Below, piece by piece: positions 37,514 to 45,968 of a stretch of 64,000 nt of DNA (its first letter is position 1; every line of letters starts with the position of its first letter). The translations under genes were made by a program, and so were the position numbers. The notes under the pieces are model-generated. The model was given only the letters and a program-made list of their open reading frames with translations. It did no database searches and was not told the DNA's origin. Source of the stretch: Novosphingobium sp. Gsoil 351 (GTDB lineage Bacteria > Pseudomonadota > Alphaproteobacteria > Sphingomonadales > Sphingomonadaceae); contig NZ_CP046120.1 of assembly GCF_009707465.1 (NCBI RefSeq), positions 2,819,501-2,883,500 on the forward strand, written 5' to 3'.

Positions 37514-38999
37514 CGATTGAGTCCTCTTGCGAGCTGGGCCGCCTGCGGCTTCAGCGCCGCGCGATCCACCTTGTGAGTTCCTCCCACGGGGAGGGCATCG
37601 AGGAAGGCAATTGCCCTTGGGTGGGCGTAGGCCGGCCCATGGGACAGCGCGAATTGCTTGAGCTCGTGCTCGTCGACTGTTGCATCTTGCGATCGCACCA
37701 CAAACGCGATCGGGATCTGCCCCTTGATCTCGTCCTCGGCCGAGAGGACCGCGGCTTGGAGTACGCCAGGGTGGCGTTCGAGGAGCTTTTCGACCTCGCC
37801 GGGATAGATGTTCTCCCCCCGCAAACGAACATGTCGTCCGCCCGGCCGACGAAGTAGAAGAACCCGTCCTCGTCATACCGCACGATGTCGCCGGTATCGT
37901 ACCAGCCATCATTGAGCCGTTCAGCGTTAACCTCGGGAAGATTAAGATAGCCCCGCATTACCGCGGGAGTTCGGGTGAGCAGCTTGCCCTGGCTCGGCGT
38001 GCCGTCCACCAGCCGCCATTCGACCCCCGGGTAAGGGTAACCCAGCGCAAGGGGCGGACGCTCCAGGCCATCGGGGTGCGGTCCGAACATCGCGGGGCCG
38101 GATTCGGTCGTGCCGTAGCTGTTGCGTACGGCGGCATTGGGGAAGATCGAGCGCACCCGGTCGATCAGCGCCTGGGTCAATGGGGCCGAGCCGATGGTCA
38201 CCGCCTCCACCGACCTCAAATCCAGCTCGTCCACCAGGTCGGTCTGGCGAGCCATCATCGCGAACATCGTGGGAATGCCGCTCAACAAGGTGAGGCGTTC
38301 GGCGGCCACCAGCTCGAGGAACGCGCGCGGATCAAACGCCGGCATCGAGAACGTGCGCCACCCGAGCGCCAGGGCGACGGTCGTGAAGAACAGGCCGTTC
38401 ATGTGATAAGCCGGGGCGACGATAACGGTCGACTGGGGGTCGGTGCCGGTGGCCTCAACGAACAGGTTGAGCGCCCACAACTGGCCGGCGTGATCGAGTG
38501 GCACTCCTTTGGGCCGCCCGGTCGAGCCGGAGGTGTAGAGGATCTCGCACAGTTCGCCTGGCGCGGCGCGGACGGGGTCGAGCGGCTCGCCGCTCGAGAG
38601 TTCGGCGAACTCCGCACCCCCGAAGTCGATCGCCTGTACCGACGCGGGAAGCAACTCAGCGAACGGTGCGTCGATCAGCGCGGCCTCCGACTGGCTGTCC
38701 TCCAGAATGTAGCCGATCGTGTCCGCCGGTAGGCGGTGGCTGACCGGCACCGCGACCAGTCCGGCCCGCATGAGCGCGAGATACGACAGGATCAAGGGCG
38801 TGCCATTGCGGGCGAGGATGGCGACCCGCGTGCCACGGGAGAATTGCTGAGCGAAGCCGCCCGCCAGGCGCGCGGCGGCGGTGTCCAGCTCGGGCATCGT
38901 GAGCGATCGGCCCGTGGCGGTGTCGATGTAGGCGCCGTCCGCCTGCGGCGCGCGCGCGATGATGTCGCCGAGGTTTCCGGTTGGAAAGCGTGTGCTCAT
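37510..38999 (-). pseudogene. Acyl-CoA ligase (ANL family), frameshifted
   Basis: Two frames make one AMP-forming acyl-CoA synthetase of about 495 residues. The first, from ATG 38999, has the P-loop-like ILYTSGSTGRPKGVP, the NSYGTTESG motif and DGWYDTGDIVRYDEDGFFYFVGRADDMF, then breaks in a C6/G6 run (37815-37820). The second frame resumes ENIYPGEVEKLLERHPGV and ends with the catalytic Lys region (GGTHKVDRAAL) at 37510. Adding one G restores the expected CGGENIYPGE. It would activate a carboxylic acid as CoA thioester for the MDR and thioesterase genes upstream. ATGA overlaps at both ends. Confidence 0.88.
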
Positions 39000-40003
39000 G
39001 GACGGATCAGCACTTTGCCGACCACTTCACGATTCTCGAGCATGCGTTCGGCCTCAGCCGTCTCCTCCAGCGGTAGGATCTTGTCGATCACCGGATCGAG
39101 CCTGCTTTCGGCGATGAGGTCGAGGAGCGCGACCAGATCGGCCCTGCTCCATCCGTTGGAGCCGATCATGCGGTGCTCGAAGGTCCACAGGAACCGCATG
39201 TCGATACCCACGTCGTATCCCGCGGTCGCGCCGCAGGTCAGCAGCCGGCCGCCCAGGGTGAGGCAGCGCTGCGATTCCTTCATCGTGTCACCGCCGGTGA
39301 AGTTCACGAGGACATCGACCCCGCCACCCCCGTAGACGGCCGGCTTGCCGTACTGGCGTTTGACCCACTCGAGTATGCTCTCGGACGCGTAGTTAATCCC
39401 ATGATCGGCGCCGAGGGCCTTCAACCGCGCAAGCTTTGCCTCGCTGCTGGCGCATGCAATCACCTCGCACCCGGCCATCTTGGCAAGCTGGACACAGGCC
39501 GCGCCCACGCCGCCGCTGGCCCCCATCACCAGCACCTTCTCGGCGGCCTGAATCCGGCCCTGGGTGATCATCATCCGGTGCGCCGTGCCGTAGGCGAGCG
39601 GCAGGGAGGCCGCTTGCTCAAGCGTGACGTTGTAGGGCACGCGGATCAGGTGGCCGGTGCCGACGGCTATCCGTTCAGCCCGCCCGCCGTCCGCTGTCTC
39701 CCCCAACATGCCGGGCTTGCCGTCGTGCGAGATCGGATCGATCAGCACGCGGTCGCCGACCGCCCAGCCCTCGCCTCCGGCGCCAACCACGCTGATCGTT
39801 CCGGCAATGTCCGAGCCGACCACCACCGGCAGCGGGATCTTGATTCCGGGCATACCGCGCCGGGTGAAGATGTCGTGGAAGTTGACCGCGCACGCGGCCA
39901 CTGAGACCACCACCTGGCCCTCTCCCGCGACCGGCTCCGCCCAGTCGTCTACCAGCCTAATCTGGTCACGATCCCCATGGGCCTGAGTAATAGCTGCGCG
40001 CAT
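38996..40003 (-). CDS. MDR-family dehydrogenase/quinone oxidoreductase-like protein
   Basis: A 335-residue medium-chain dehydrogenase/reductase. It has a GroES-like N-terminal domain (VNFHDIFTRRGMPG, PLPVVVGSDIAGTISVVGAG) and a Rossmann domain with VLVMGASGGVGAACVQLAK, ending in EVVGKVLIRP. The catalytic zinc ligands of alcohol dehydrogenases (Cys early, GHE) are missing, which places it with the zinc-free quinone/enoyl reductases, NAD(P)H dependent. A likely role is reduction of an enone or enoyl-CoA. The stop overlaps the ligase start by four bases. Confidence 0.88.
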   Translation of the reverse strand: MRAAITQAHGDRDQIRLVDDWAEPVAGEGQVVVSVAACAVNFHDIFTRRGMPGIKIPLPVVVGSDIAGTISVVGAGGEGWAVGDRVLIDPISHDGKPGMLGETADGGRAERIAVGTGHLIRVPYNVTLEQAASLPLAYGTAHRMMITQGRIQAAEKVLVMGASGGVGAACVQLAKMAGCEVIACASSEAKLARLKALGADHGINYASESILEWVKRQYGKPAVYGGGGVDVLVNFTGGDTMKESQRCLTLGGRLLTCGATAGYDVGIDMRFLWTFEHRMIGSNGWSRADLVALLDLIAESRLDPVIDKILPLEETAEAERMLENREVVGKVLIRP

Positions 40004-40019
40004 TTCTATCCTTTCGGCC

Positions 40020-40451
40020 TCAGGCCGCGCTCACTTCGACGCACCGTCCGGTGGCCACGAGCTTGCCGTCCGATTCCACTTCGACATCTACCAGGGCGAG
40101 TGTACGCCCCCTGCGAATGACCCGCGCCTTCGCCACCAGGAGTGTGCCCCCCGCTGGCCGCAGGTAATCGACCCGGATGCTGGAGGTCGGGACGCCGCGG
40201 CCCAGCATGGCCGCGCAGGCGAACGTGGCCGCGCTGTCGATCAGTGTGGCGATGGCCCCGCCGTGCGCCTGGCCGGCGCCTTCGTAGCGCGACGAGTTGC
40301 CGCCTGCGGGGCAGGTCATCGTCAGCGTGCCCGCCGCCCGATCGACTTCGGTGATCTCGAACCCGAGCCAGCGATGGATCGGCGTAGTGCCCAGGGTGGA
40401 GCGTAAGCCTTCCAGACTGGTAAAGTCGCCGTCGCTCATGTCCTCGCCCAT
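40020..40451 (-). CDS. PaaI-type hotdog thioesterase
   Basis: A 143-residue hotdog-fold thioesterase: TMTCPAGGNSSRYEGAGQAHGGAIATLIDSAATFA contains the conserved AHGGAIATLID segment, followed by TSSIRVDYLRPAGGTLLVAKARVI. PaaI enzymes release CoA from aryl or acyl thioesters. It is the first gene of the leftward operon, divergent from the AraC gene. The start could be ATG 40451 or 40439; neither has an ideal ribosome-binding site. Confidence 0.85.
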   Translation of the reverse strand: MGEDMSDGDFTSLEGLRSTLGTTPIHRWLGFEITEVDRAAGTLTMTCPAGGNSSRYEGAGQAHGGAIATLIDSAATFACAAMLGRGVPTSSIRVDYLRPAGGTLLVAKARVIRRGRTLALVDVEVESDGKLVATGRCVEVSAA

Positions 40452-40579
40452 TACTGCCGCTCGTCGACGGTCATTCTGCCGCATCAAACCTCTTCCGCAA
40501 TCACGGCGCTCCGGGTGCATCCGATTGCGCAAGAGTTACTTCGCATCGCATCTGTTTGGGCAAGCGGCAGGCGGATGAT

Positions 40580-41656
40580 ATGCAGATCGCCATGACATCG
40601 GCGATGCAGTTACCCCACTCGACCATGGACGGCTCGATTGCCGATCTGATGGCGTATATCGATAAGAAGTATCCGGATGGGGGCAAGGCGGACCGCTATT
40701 CGGCGCTCATCCCGGTGACACGCGGAGAGGGAACGGGTCATTGGACCCTGTACAAACTTTCGCCGCACTTGCTGATCCTCATCGCCAACATCGAATACCA
40801 TTCGGACAAGCGCATCCTCGTGCCGAGCGACACCATGGCCAAGGTGCGGGTGCTGTTGGCTGGTGGTTTGCGCTCCTCCAACGGCACCGTCGAGCTCGAT
40901 GGAACTGGGGCATTCGTCGAATCCTATCCGGGATCGAACGGGTCCAGTTACGTCGTGCGCGGCGGTGATCGTACGCGTCTAGTAATTCTCAATTGCGACC
41001 GCGCGTTCTTCGAGGAGGAGCTCGGACTGCCCGAGGGGTACCTGCCTTATCCGATCAGCTACTTGTTCGATCGGCAGGCCGAGGATCCTAAGGGCAGCGT
41101 GGTCGCTCTCGGGCCTGACGTGTTGCGCGCGGCGAACGAGATCATGCGGGCAGAGACCCGCTTCGAGCAGCCCGTGATCTTCCCCTACCTGGCGGCCAAG
41201 GCCAAGGAATTGGCCTGCGCCATGATCGCCGAGCTCAACGCCGCGCGCGAGCGGCCGGTGACGAACTTGCGCTCATCGGTTCGCGACGTTTCGCGGATCA
41301 ACGAGGCGCGCGATATCATCCTCGATCAGTTCCAGCGCCCCCCGACCATCCCCCAGCTCGCGCGCAGCGTTGGGGTCAACCAGACCAAACTCAAGGCGCT
41401 GTTCAAGAACACGTTCGGCCTCACGATCCACGAGTTCACGCAGAAGTGCCGCATGGACCGCGCGGCAGAGCTTCTGACCACGACCGACGTCGGCATCGCC
41501 GAGATCGCCTACGCCGTCGGCTACGATCACGCGGCCAGCTTTACGCATGCGTTCAAGGGTCATTTTGGCCATGCGCCCAGCCAGGTGCGCCGCGCGAACA
41601 TGAAGGCCGACGGCTCGCCAAGGGCGCCAGAAGCCTCCTCTGTCAGCACGGCCTGA
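40580..41656 (+). CDS. AraC-family transcriptional regulator
   Basis: A 358-residue regulator. The C-terminal 100 residues are two AraC helix-turn-helix units (PPTIPQLARSVGVNQTKLKALFKNTFGLTIHEF, and VGIAEIAYAVGYDHAASFTHAFKGHFGHAPSQVR). The N-terminal ligand domain is unlike the AraC cupin and is closer in layout to PchR-type regulators. It lies between the divergent leftward operon and the receptor operon and is the obvious candidate to control both. The ATG at 40580 follows a GGCGGA site; in-frame ATG 40592 is possible. Confidence 0.88.
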   Translation: MQIAMTSAMQLPHSTMDGSIADLMAYIDKKYPDGGKADRYSALIPVTRGEGTGHWTLYKLSPHLLILIANIEYHSDKRILVPSDTMAKVRVLLAGGLRSSNGTVELDGTGAFVESYPGSNGSSYVVRGGDRTRLVILNCDRAFFEEELGLPEGYLPYPISYLFDRQAEDPKGSVVALGPDVLRAANEIMRAETRFEQPVIFPYLAAKAKELACAMIAELNAARERPVTNLRSSVRDVSRINEARDIILDQFQRPPTIPQLARSVGVNQTKLKALFKNTFGLTIHEFTQKCRMDRAAELLTTTDVGIAEIAYAVGYDHAASFTHAFKGHFGHAPSQVRRANMKADGSPRAPEASSVSTA

Positions 41657-41780
41657 GCGCTATCGCTTTCAGAAGTTATAGTTGCGCGCAAAGACGCAAC
41701 CCGTTCGCCCATCTATTCTGCGCCGTCGAGGTCTGTCAGCCTTTCGTCCAATGAAAAAATTGGATGAGAGGAACCCGCCC

Positions 41781-43916
41781 ATGCGCCACGCGACAGCACT
41801 TGTTGCCACCTCGGCTATGGTCCCGCTTTGCCTGCTAAGCACTCCTGCCCTGGCGCAAGACGGCACGGCCGCTGCGGCTACGGAAGATGGTGCCAATGGC
41901 GAGATCGTCGTCACCGCGACGAAGCGCGAGGAATCGATCCTCGACGTTCCGATCGCGGTCTCGGTGGTGGGCGCCGAGGAGCTCGAGCTCAAGAACTCCA
42001 GCGGGTTTGCGGACTACCTGCCGAGCATCCCTGGCGTTCAGTTCAATCCAGGCGGCGGCATCTTCCAAAACAACATCGCCATGCGCGGCGTCAGCGATGG
42101 AACCGTCAGCTTCCTGACCCAGCAAACGACCGCCCTGTATCTCGACGATACCGCGCTGACCTTGTCGCAGGGCGCGATCAACCTCGATTACTCCGTGTTC
42201 GCGGTCGACCAGATCAACGTTATCAAGGGGCCGAACAGCACGCTCTACGGCGCTGCCGCTTTGGGCGGGACCGTCAAGGTGATCACCCGGGCGCCGTCGC
42301 TCACCGAAACGCGCGGTTCGGTCAAGGCGACGGTCTCTCAGATCAGGAGGGGCGATCTCGGTTACAGCGCAGCGGCGTCCATCTCGACACCATTGTCCCA
42401 GGGCAAGGCGGCGGTCGAAGTGACGGGGTATTACAATCGTCGCGGCGGGTATCTCGACGACGTTACCGTTGGAGGCCTGGGGACGGCCGAGGAAAACGCT
42501 AACGGCACTGAAACCTATGGTGCCCGCCTGGCCCTACGGTTCGCTCCGAGCGATGCCATGACTGTCGATCTCAAAGGCTACTATCAGAAGTACACTGCGG
42601 ACGGGTTCGATTTGTACAATCCCACCGGGGTTGGCGATCTGAAGGGTGGGCCGAAACTCATCGATGAATTTCAAATCGACGAGTTCGCCTTGGGCACCCT
42701 GTCGATCAATTATGATCTCGGATTCGCCGACCTGGTCAGCGTGAGTTCCTATTACGATCGCACGGCCGAAACCCAGCAGGACCTGAGCTTCTCGTTCTTG
42801 AATTTCTTTCCAGGCCAGCCCCAGGGGACGTTCATCGTCGCCCCGGCCGAAGTATTCTCGCAAGAGGTGCGCCTGGTATCCAGCGGCGATTCGCCGCTGA
42901 AGTGGCTGCTTGGCGGTTATTACAGCAAGGAAAACTACAGTGAGACAGGGGGTTTAACCGCCGGCCCACCCGGACTGTTCGATAGCGACTCGAAATATAA
43001 GTACACGACCTACGCAGCGTTCGCCGAACTGGGCTACGATATTACGCCCGAGCTGAATTTCACTGTCGGCGGGCGTTATACGAGTTACAAGACGCGCGCC
43101 GACCTGGATAGCAGCATCTTCTTCATTCCCGGAGTCCTCGTCCGCGAGGATAAGGAGAATGACTTCAGCCCGCGGATCGCGCTCAATTATAACTACGGCA
43201 ATGGTTCCCTCTATGCCCAGGCGAGCCGCGGCTTCCGCCTCGGTCAGATAAATATTCCGATCCCCACTCTGCCGGGCGAATCCTACCCGCCGTTCTTCGG
43301 CGCCGACAGCCTGTGGAACTACGAGGTCGGCGCGAAGACCCGGTGGCTGGACGACGCGCTGTCGGCCAATCTGGCGATCTATCAGATCGACTGGAAAGAC
43401 ATCCAGGTGACCCGCACCGGCGGGCTCGGCTTCACCTTCATCGACAACGCAGGCAAGGCCCGCATCCGTGGGTTCGAGCTGGAAACGGTTGCGAGGCTGT
43501 CGCCGACGACAACGTGGACCGGCAACGTGGGGCACATCGACGCGCAGATCGTCGAGCCAGTTCCGGGTGTAGCGCTTCTTGGTGCGCAGCTGCCGGGGTC
43601 GCCGCGCTGGACCGTCAGCACCAGCATGCAGCAAGACTTCGACCTTGGTGGCAACGACGCCTACGTCCGCGGTGATCTACTCTACTATGGTGAATACGAC
43701 GACGCCTTTGCCCTCGTCGGCCGCCCGGCCGAGAACGGCGATTACGTCAAGATCGATCTGCGCGCCGGGGTTACCCTTGGAAAGGTGGACGTAGGCGTCT
43801 TCGCGACAAACCTGACGGACACGCGCCCGATCATCACTCGAAACGGCTTCTTGCCAGGTTACGTTTCCACGATTCAGCCGCGCACCATCGGCGCGAGCCT
43901 CGGCTTCACCTTCTAA
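41781..43916 (+). CDS. TonB-dependent receptor (second), island operon
   Basis: A 711-residue outer membrane receptor. A signal peptide ends STPALAQ; the TonB box region is GEIVVTATKREESILDVPIAVSV; the plug has ALYLDDTALTLSQG and INVIKGPNSTLYGAAALGGTV; and the barrel ends LGFTF. It heads the rightward operon of catabolic or modifying enzymes, so it most likely imports their substrate across the outer membrane. The start is at 41781, behind a GAGAGGA site; an upstream in-frame ATG at 41751 gives a poorer signal peptide. A stable hairpin follows its stop. Confidence 0.94.
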   Translation: MRHATALVATSAMVPLCLLSTPALAQDGTAAAATEDGANGEIVVTATKREESILDVPIAVSVVGAEELELKNSSGFADYLPSIPGVQFNPGGGIFQNNIAMRGVSDGTVSFLTQQTTALYLDDTALTLSQGAINLDYSVFAVDQINVIKGPNSTLYGAAALGGTVKVITRAPSLTETRGSVKATVSQIRRGDLGYSAAASISTPLSQGKAAVEVTGYYNRRGGYLDDVTVGGLGTAEENANGTETYGARLALRFAPSDAMTVDLKGYYQKYTADGFDLYNPTGVGDLKGGPKLIDEFQIDEFALGTLSINYDLGFADLVSVSSYYDRTAETQQDLSFSFLNFFPGQPQGTFIVAPAEVFSQEVRLVSSGDSPLKWLLGGYYSKENYSETGGLTAGPPGLFDSDSKYKYTTYAAFAELGYDITPELNFTVGGRYTSYKTRADLDSSIFFIPGVLVREDKENDFSPRIALNYNYGNGSLYAQASRGFRLGQINIPIPTLPGESYPPFFGADSLWNYEVGAKTRWLDDALSANLAIYQIDWKDIQVTRTGGLGFTFIDNAGKARIRGFELETVARLSPTTTWTGNVGHIDAQIVEPVPGVALLGAQLPGSPRWTVSTSMQQDFDLGGNDAYVRGDLLYYGEYDDAFALVGRPAENGDYVKIDLRAGVTLGKVDVGVFATNLTDTRPIITRNGFLPGYVSTIQPRTIGASLGFTF

Positions 43917-43925
43917 GGGGGCGCC

Positions 43926-43960
43926 GGTCTGCGGGCGCTCGTCCTCGGCGCCCGCGGACC
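43926..43960 (+). promoter_or_regulatory. Intercistronic hairpin between receptor and enzyme genes
   Basis: GGTCTGCGGGCGC (43926-43938) pairs with GCGCCCGCGGACC (43948-43960) around a nine-base loop, with one G-T pair. There is no T-run. In an operon this would favour processing or partial attenuation, making more receptor than enzyme mRNA; that is inference. Confidence 0.55.
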
Positions 43961-43978
43961 GAGTGCCGGCACGTCACG

Positions 43979-45079
43979 ATGAAAGCCCTCACCTCCCCCG
44001 CCGGCGCGCTGATACGGATCGACGGACGCGAAATCCTCAGCTTTGCTGGGTGCAGCTACCTAGGGCTGGGCGGCCGCCCCGAACTGCTCCAGGCCGGCGG
44101 CGCAGCGCTGCTCGAGCAAGGGGCGACGGCGCAAATCGCGCGCCATTACGGCGTCCAGTCGCCGGCCAACATCGACGCCGAGGCCGAGGCCCGGCGGTTC
44201 TTCGGCACCACCGGCGCGATGTATTTCGGCGCCGGTTACATGTTTGCCCTCATCGCCCTCGCCGGGCTTGCAGCTGATTACGACGTCGCGCTGCTCGACG
44301 AGACCGCTCACTTCTGTTTGTTCGACGGCGCGAAGGCGGCCGGGAAAGAAATCCGCACGTTCCGTCACTGCGATCCGCAATCGCTCGCGCAGGCTTGCGA
44401 CGCGCTGGCGGCTGAGGGGCGCCGCTTCCTCGTCGCGACCGACGGGATGTTCCCCACCTTCGGGCGGGTCGCTCTGCTGGCCGAATACGCGCAAATACTC
44501 GCGCCCCATAATGCTTGGCTGGTGGTCGATGAGTCCCACAGCTTCGGCGCGGTCGGCGCCACGGGACGCGGTTCGGCCGAACTATACGGCGTTCTCAACA
44601 CGAAGATCGTGATCGGAGGATCGCTGAGCAAGGGCTATGGTGCCTTTGGCGGGATCGCCGTTGGCGAGGCTGAGACCATCGAGCGGTTGTGGAAATCGCC
44701 GGTCGCGCGTGGCGCGGCCGCCGGCATGTCGTCCGGCGCGGCAATGACCGCCGAAGCCCTGCGCTATCTGCGGGCGCACCCCGAAGTGCTCGACCGCCGC
44801 GATGCCAACCGGCAACGGCTTCACGACACCTTGCAAGCCATGGGTGTCGCGTTCGAGTCCACGCCTAGTCCTGTCGTGGCATTTGCGCATGGAAGCGCGG
44901 ATCGTATGCGCTGCGCGCAGCAGGCGCTGCTCGAGGACGGCATCTACATCCTCTACTCGAACTACGTCGGCGCGGGTGCGGACGGTGTCCTCCGCATCGC
45001 CGCCTTCGCCGACCACGAGCCCGAGCATTTCGCGCGGCTGGCCGAAGGGCTCGAACGCCATCTCCTCTCCCACACCTAG
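43979..45079 (+). CDS. Alpha-oxoamine synthase-family PLP enzyme
   Basis: A 366-residue PLP enzyme of the AOS family (8-amino-7-oxononanoate synthase, Kbl, serine palmitoyltransferase, CqsA). His111 of DETAHFCLFDG is the pyridine-stacking His, Asp184 and His187 lie in VVDESHSFGAVG, and the Schiff-base lysine is Lys218 in GGSLSKGYGAFGG. It is shorter than Kbl and not close to it, so it is not a simple duplicate of the island's kbl. The reaction would condense an amino acid with an acyl-CoA, or the reverse. Acyl-CoA enzymes nearby fit this. Substrates are unknown. Confidence 0.86.
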   Translation: MKALTSPAGALIRIDGREILSFAGCSYLGLGGRPELLQAGGAALLEQGATAQIARHYGVQSPANIDAEAEARRFFGTTGAMYFGAGYMFALIALAGLAADYDVALLDETAHFCLFDGAKAAGKEIRTFRHCDPQSLAQACDALAAEGRRFLVATDGMFPTFGRVALLAEYAQILAPHNAWLVVDESHSFGAVGATGRGSAELYGVLNTKIVIGGSLSKGYGAFGGIAVGEAETIERLWKSPVARGAAAGMSSGAAMTAEALRYLRAHPEVLDRRDANRQRLHDTLQAMGVAFESTPSPVVAFAHGSADRMRCAQQALLEDGIYILYSNYVGAGADGVLRIAAFADHEPEHFARLAEGLERHLLSHT

Positions 45080-45083
45080 CAGG

Positions 45084-45965
45084 ATGCCTGATCCCATGAC
45101 CGCCAAGACGACCCGTTCGCTCGACCACTTTGTGATCAGCGTGGGCGACATCGAGATCGCCTCCGAGATGTATCGCCGACTCGGCTTCCGCGTGATGCCG
45201 ACTATGGAGCACATGCACATCGGGACCTCGAACTCGATCGTCCAGTTTCACGACACCTATCTCGAGCTGATCGGCGAGTTCGAACTCGCCAATAGCGAAC
45301 TGCTGTCGAAGGGCATGGAGCCATGGACCTCGCAGGGCGACGTCTTCTGGCAGACCTCGTTCACCTCGAGCCGGCTCGACGACGAGATCGAGCGGTGGGC
45401 CGCGGCTGGCCTCAAGATGGAGGCGATCACCAGCGCCGCGCGGCGGGTGCGCCTGCCCAACCGCGGCTACATCAACACCGCCAGCCGCTCTTCGTACATT
45501 TGGAACCCCCAGGACAAGCTCGCCTCGCTGTTCATCTCAGACCACCCGGTGCCCGAAGCGATCTGGATCCCCGAGTACCAGTGCCATCCCAACAGCTGCA
45601 TCCGCGTCGCGGGTTTCCGTTACCTGATGGCAGACCCCGCCAAGCACGTGGATTACTTCTCGAAAGTCACCGGCGGGGAGCCGGCCAAGCGCTCCAATGA
45701 AGGCGTACGGTTCGAGACGCCGCGCGGGGAGTTTGTCGAGCTGCTGACACCCAGCGCGCTCCACGCGCGGTACCCCGAGGCGCCCCAGCTGTCGCCCGGC
45801 ACCGAAACGCGCGGCGCGGTCTTTACGATCGTAGTGGAGTCGCTCGAGCGGTGCCGCTGGGCCTTGCGCGACGGGGGCGTTCCGCATCGCATAACCGATG
45901 GCGCTATCGTCACCGGCGCGGCCTACGGCTGCGGCGTCGCCTACGAATTCGTCGAAGGGAAATAG
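45084..45965 (+). CDS. VOC-fold (glyoxalase-like) protein
   Basis: A 293-residue protein with vicinal-oxygen-chelate fold halves: SLDHFVISVGDIEIASEMYRRLGFRVMP at the N-terminus, then NSIVQFHDTYLELIGEFE, and a second half around VAGFRYLMADPAKHVDYFSKVTG and GEFVELLTPSAL. The pattern fits the glyoxalase-like domain proteins of PF13468. The enzymatic role is unknown; isomerase or dioxygenase-like activity is possible. It lies 4 bases after the AOS gene and 3 before the BAAT gene, so cotranscription is near certain. The start is 45084 or 45096. Confidence 0.8.
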   Translation: MPDPMTAKTTRSLDHFVISVGDIEIASEMYRRLGFRVMPTMEHMHIGTSNSIVQFHDTYLELIGEFELANSELLSKGMEPWTSQGDVFWQTSFTSSRLDDEIERWAAAGLKMEAITSAARRVRLPNRGYINTASRSSYIWNPQDKLASLFISDHPVPEAIWIPEYQCHPNSCIRVAGFRYLMADPAKHVDYFSKVTGGEPAKRSNEGVRFETPRGEFVELLTPSALHARYPEAPQLSPGTETRGAVFTIVVESLERCRWALRDGGVPHRITDGAIVTGAAYGCGVAYEFVEGK

Positions 45966-45968
45966 GCG

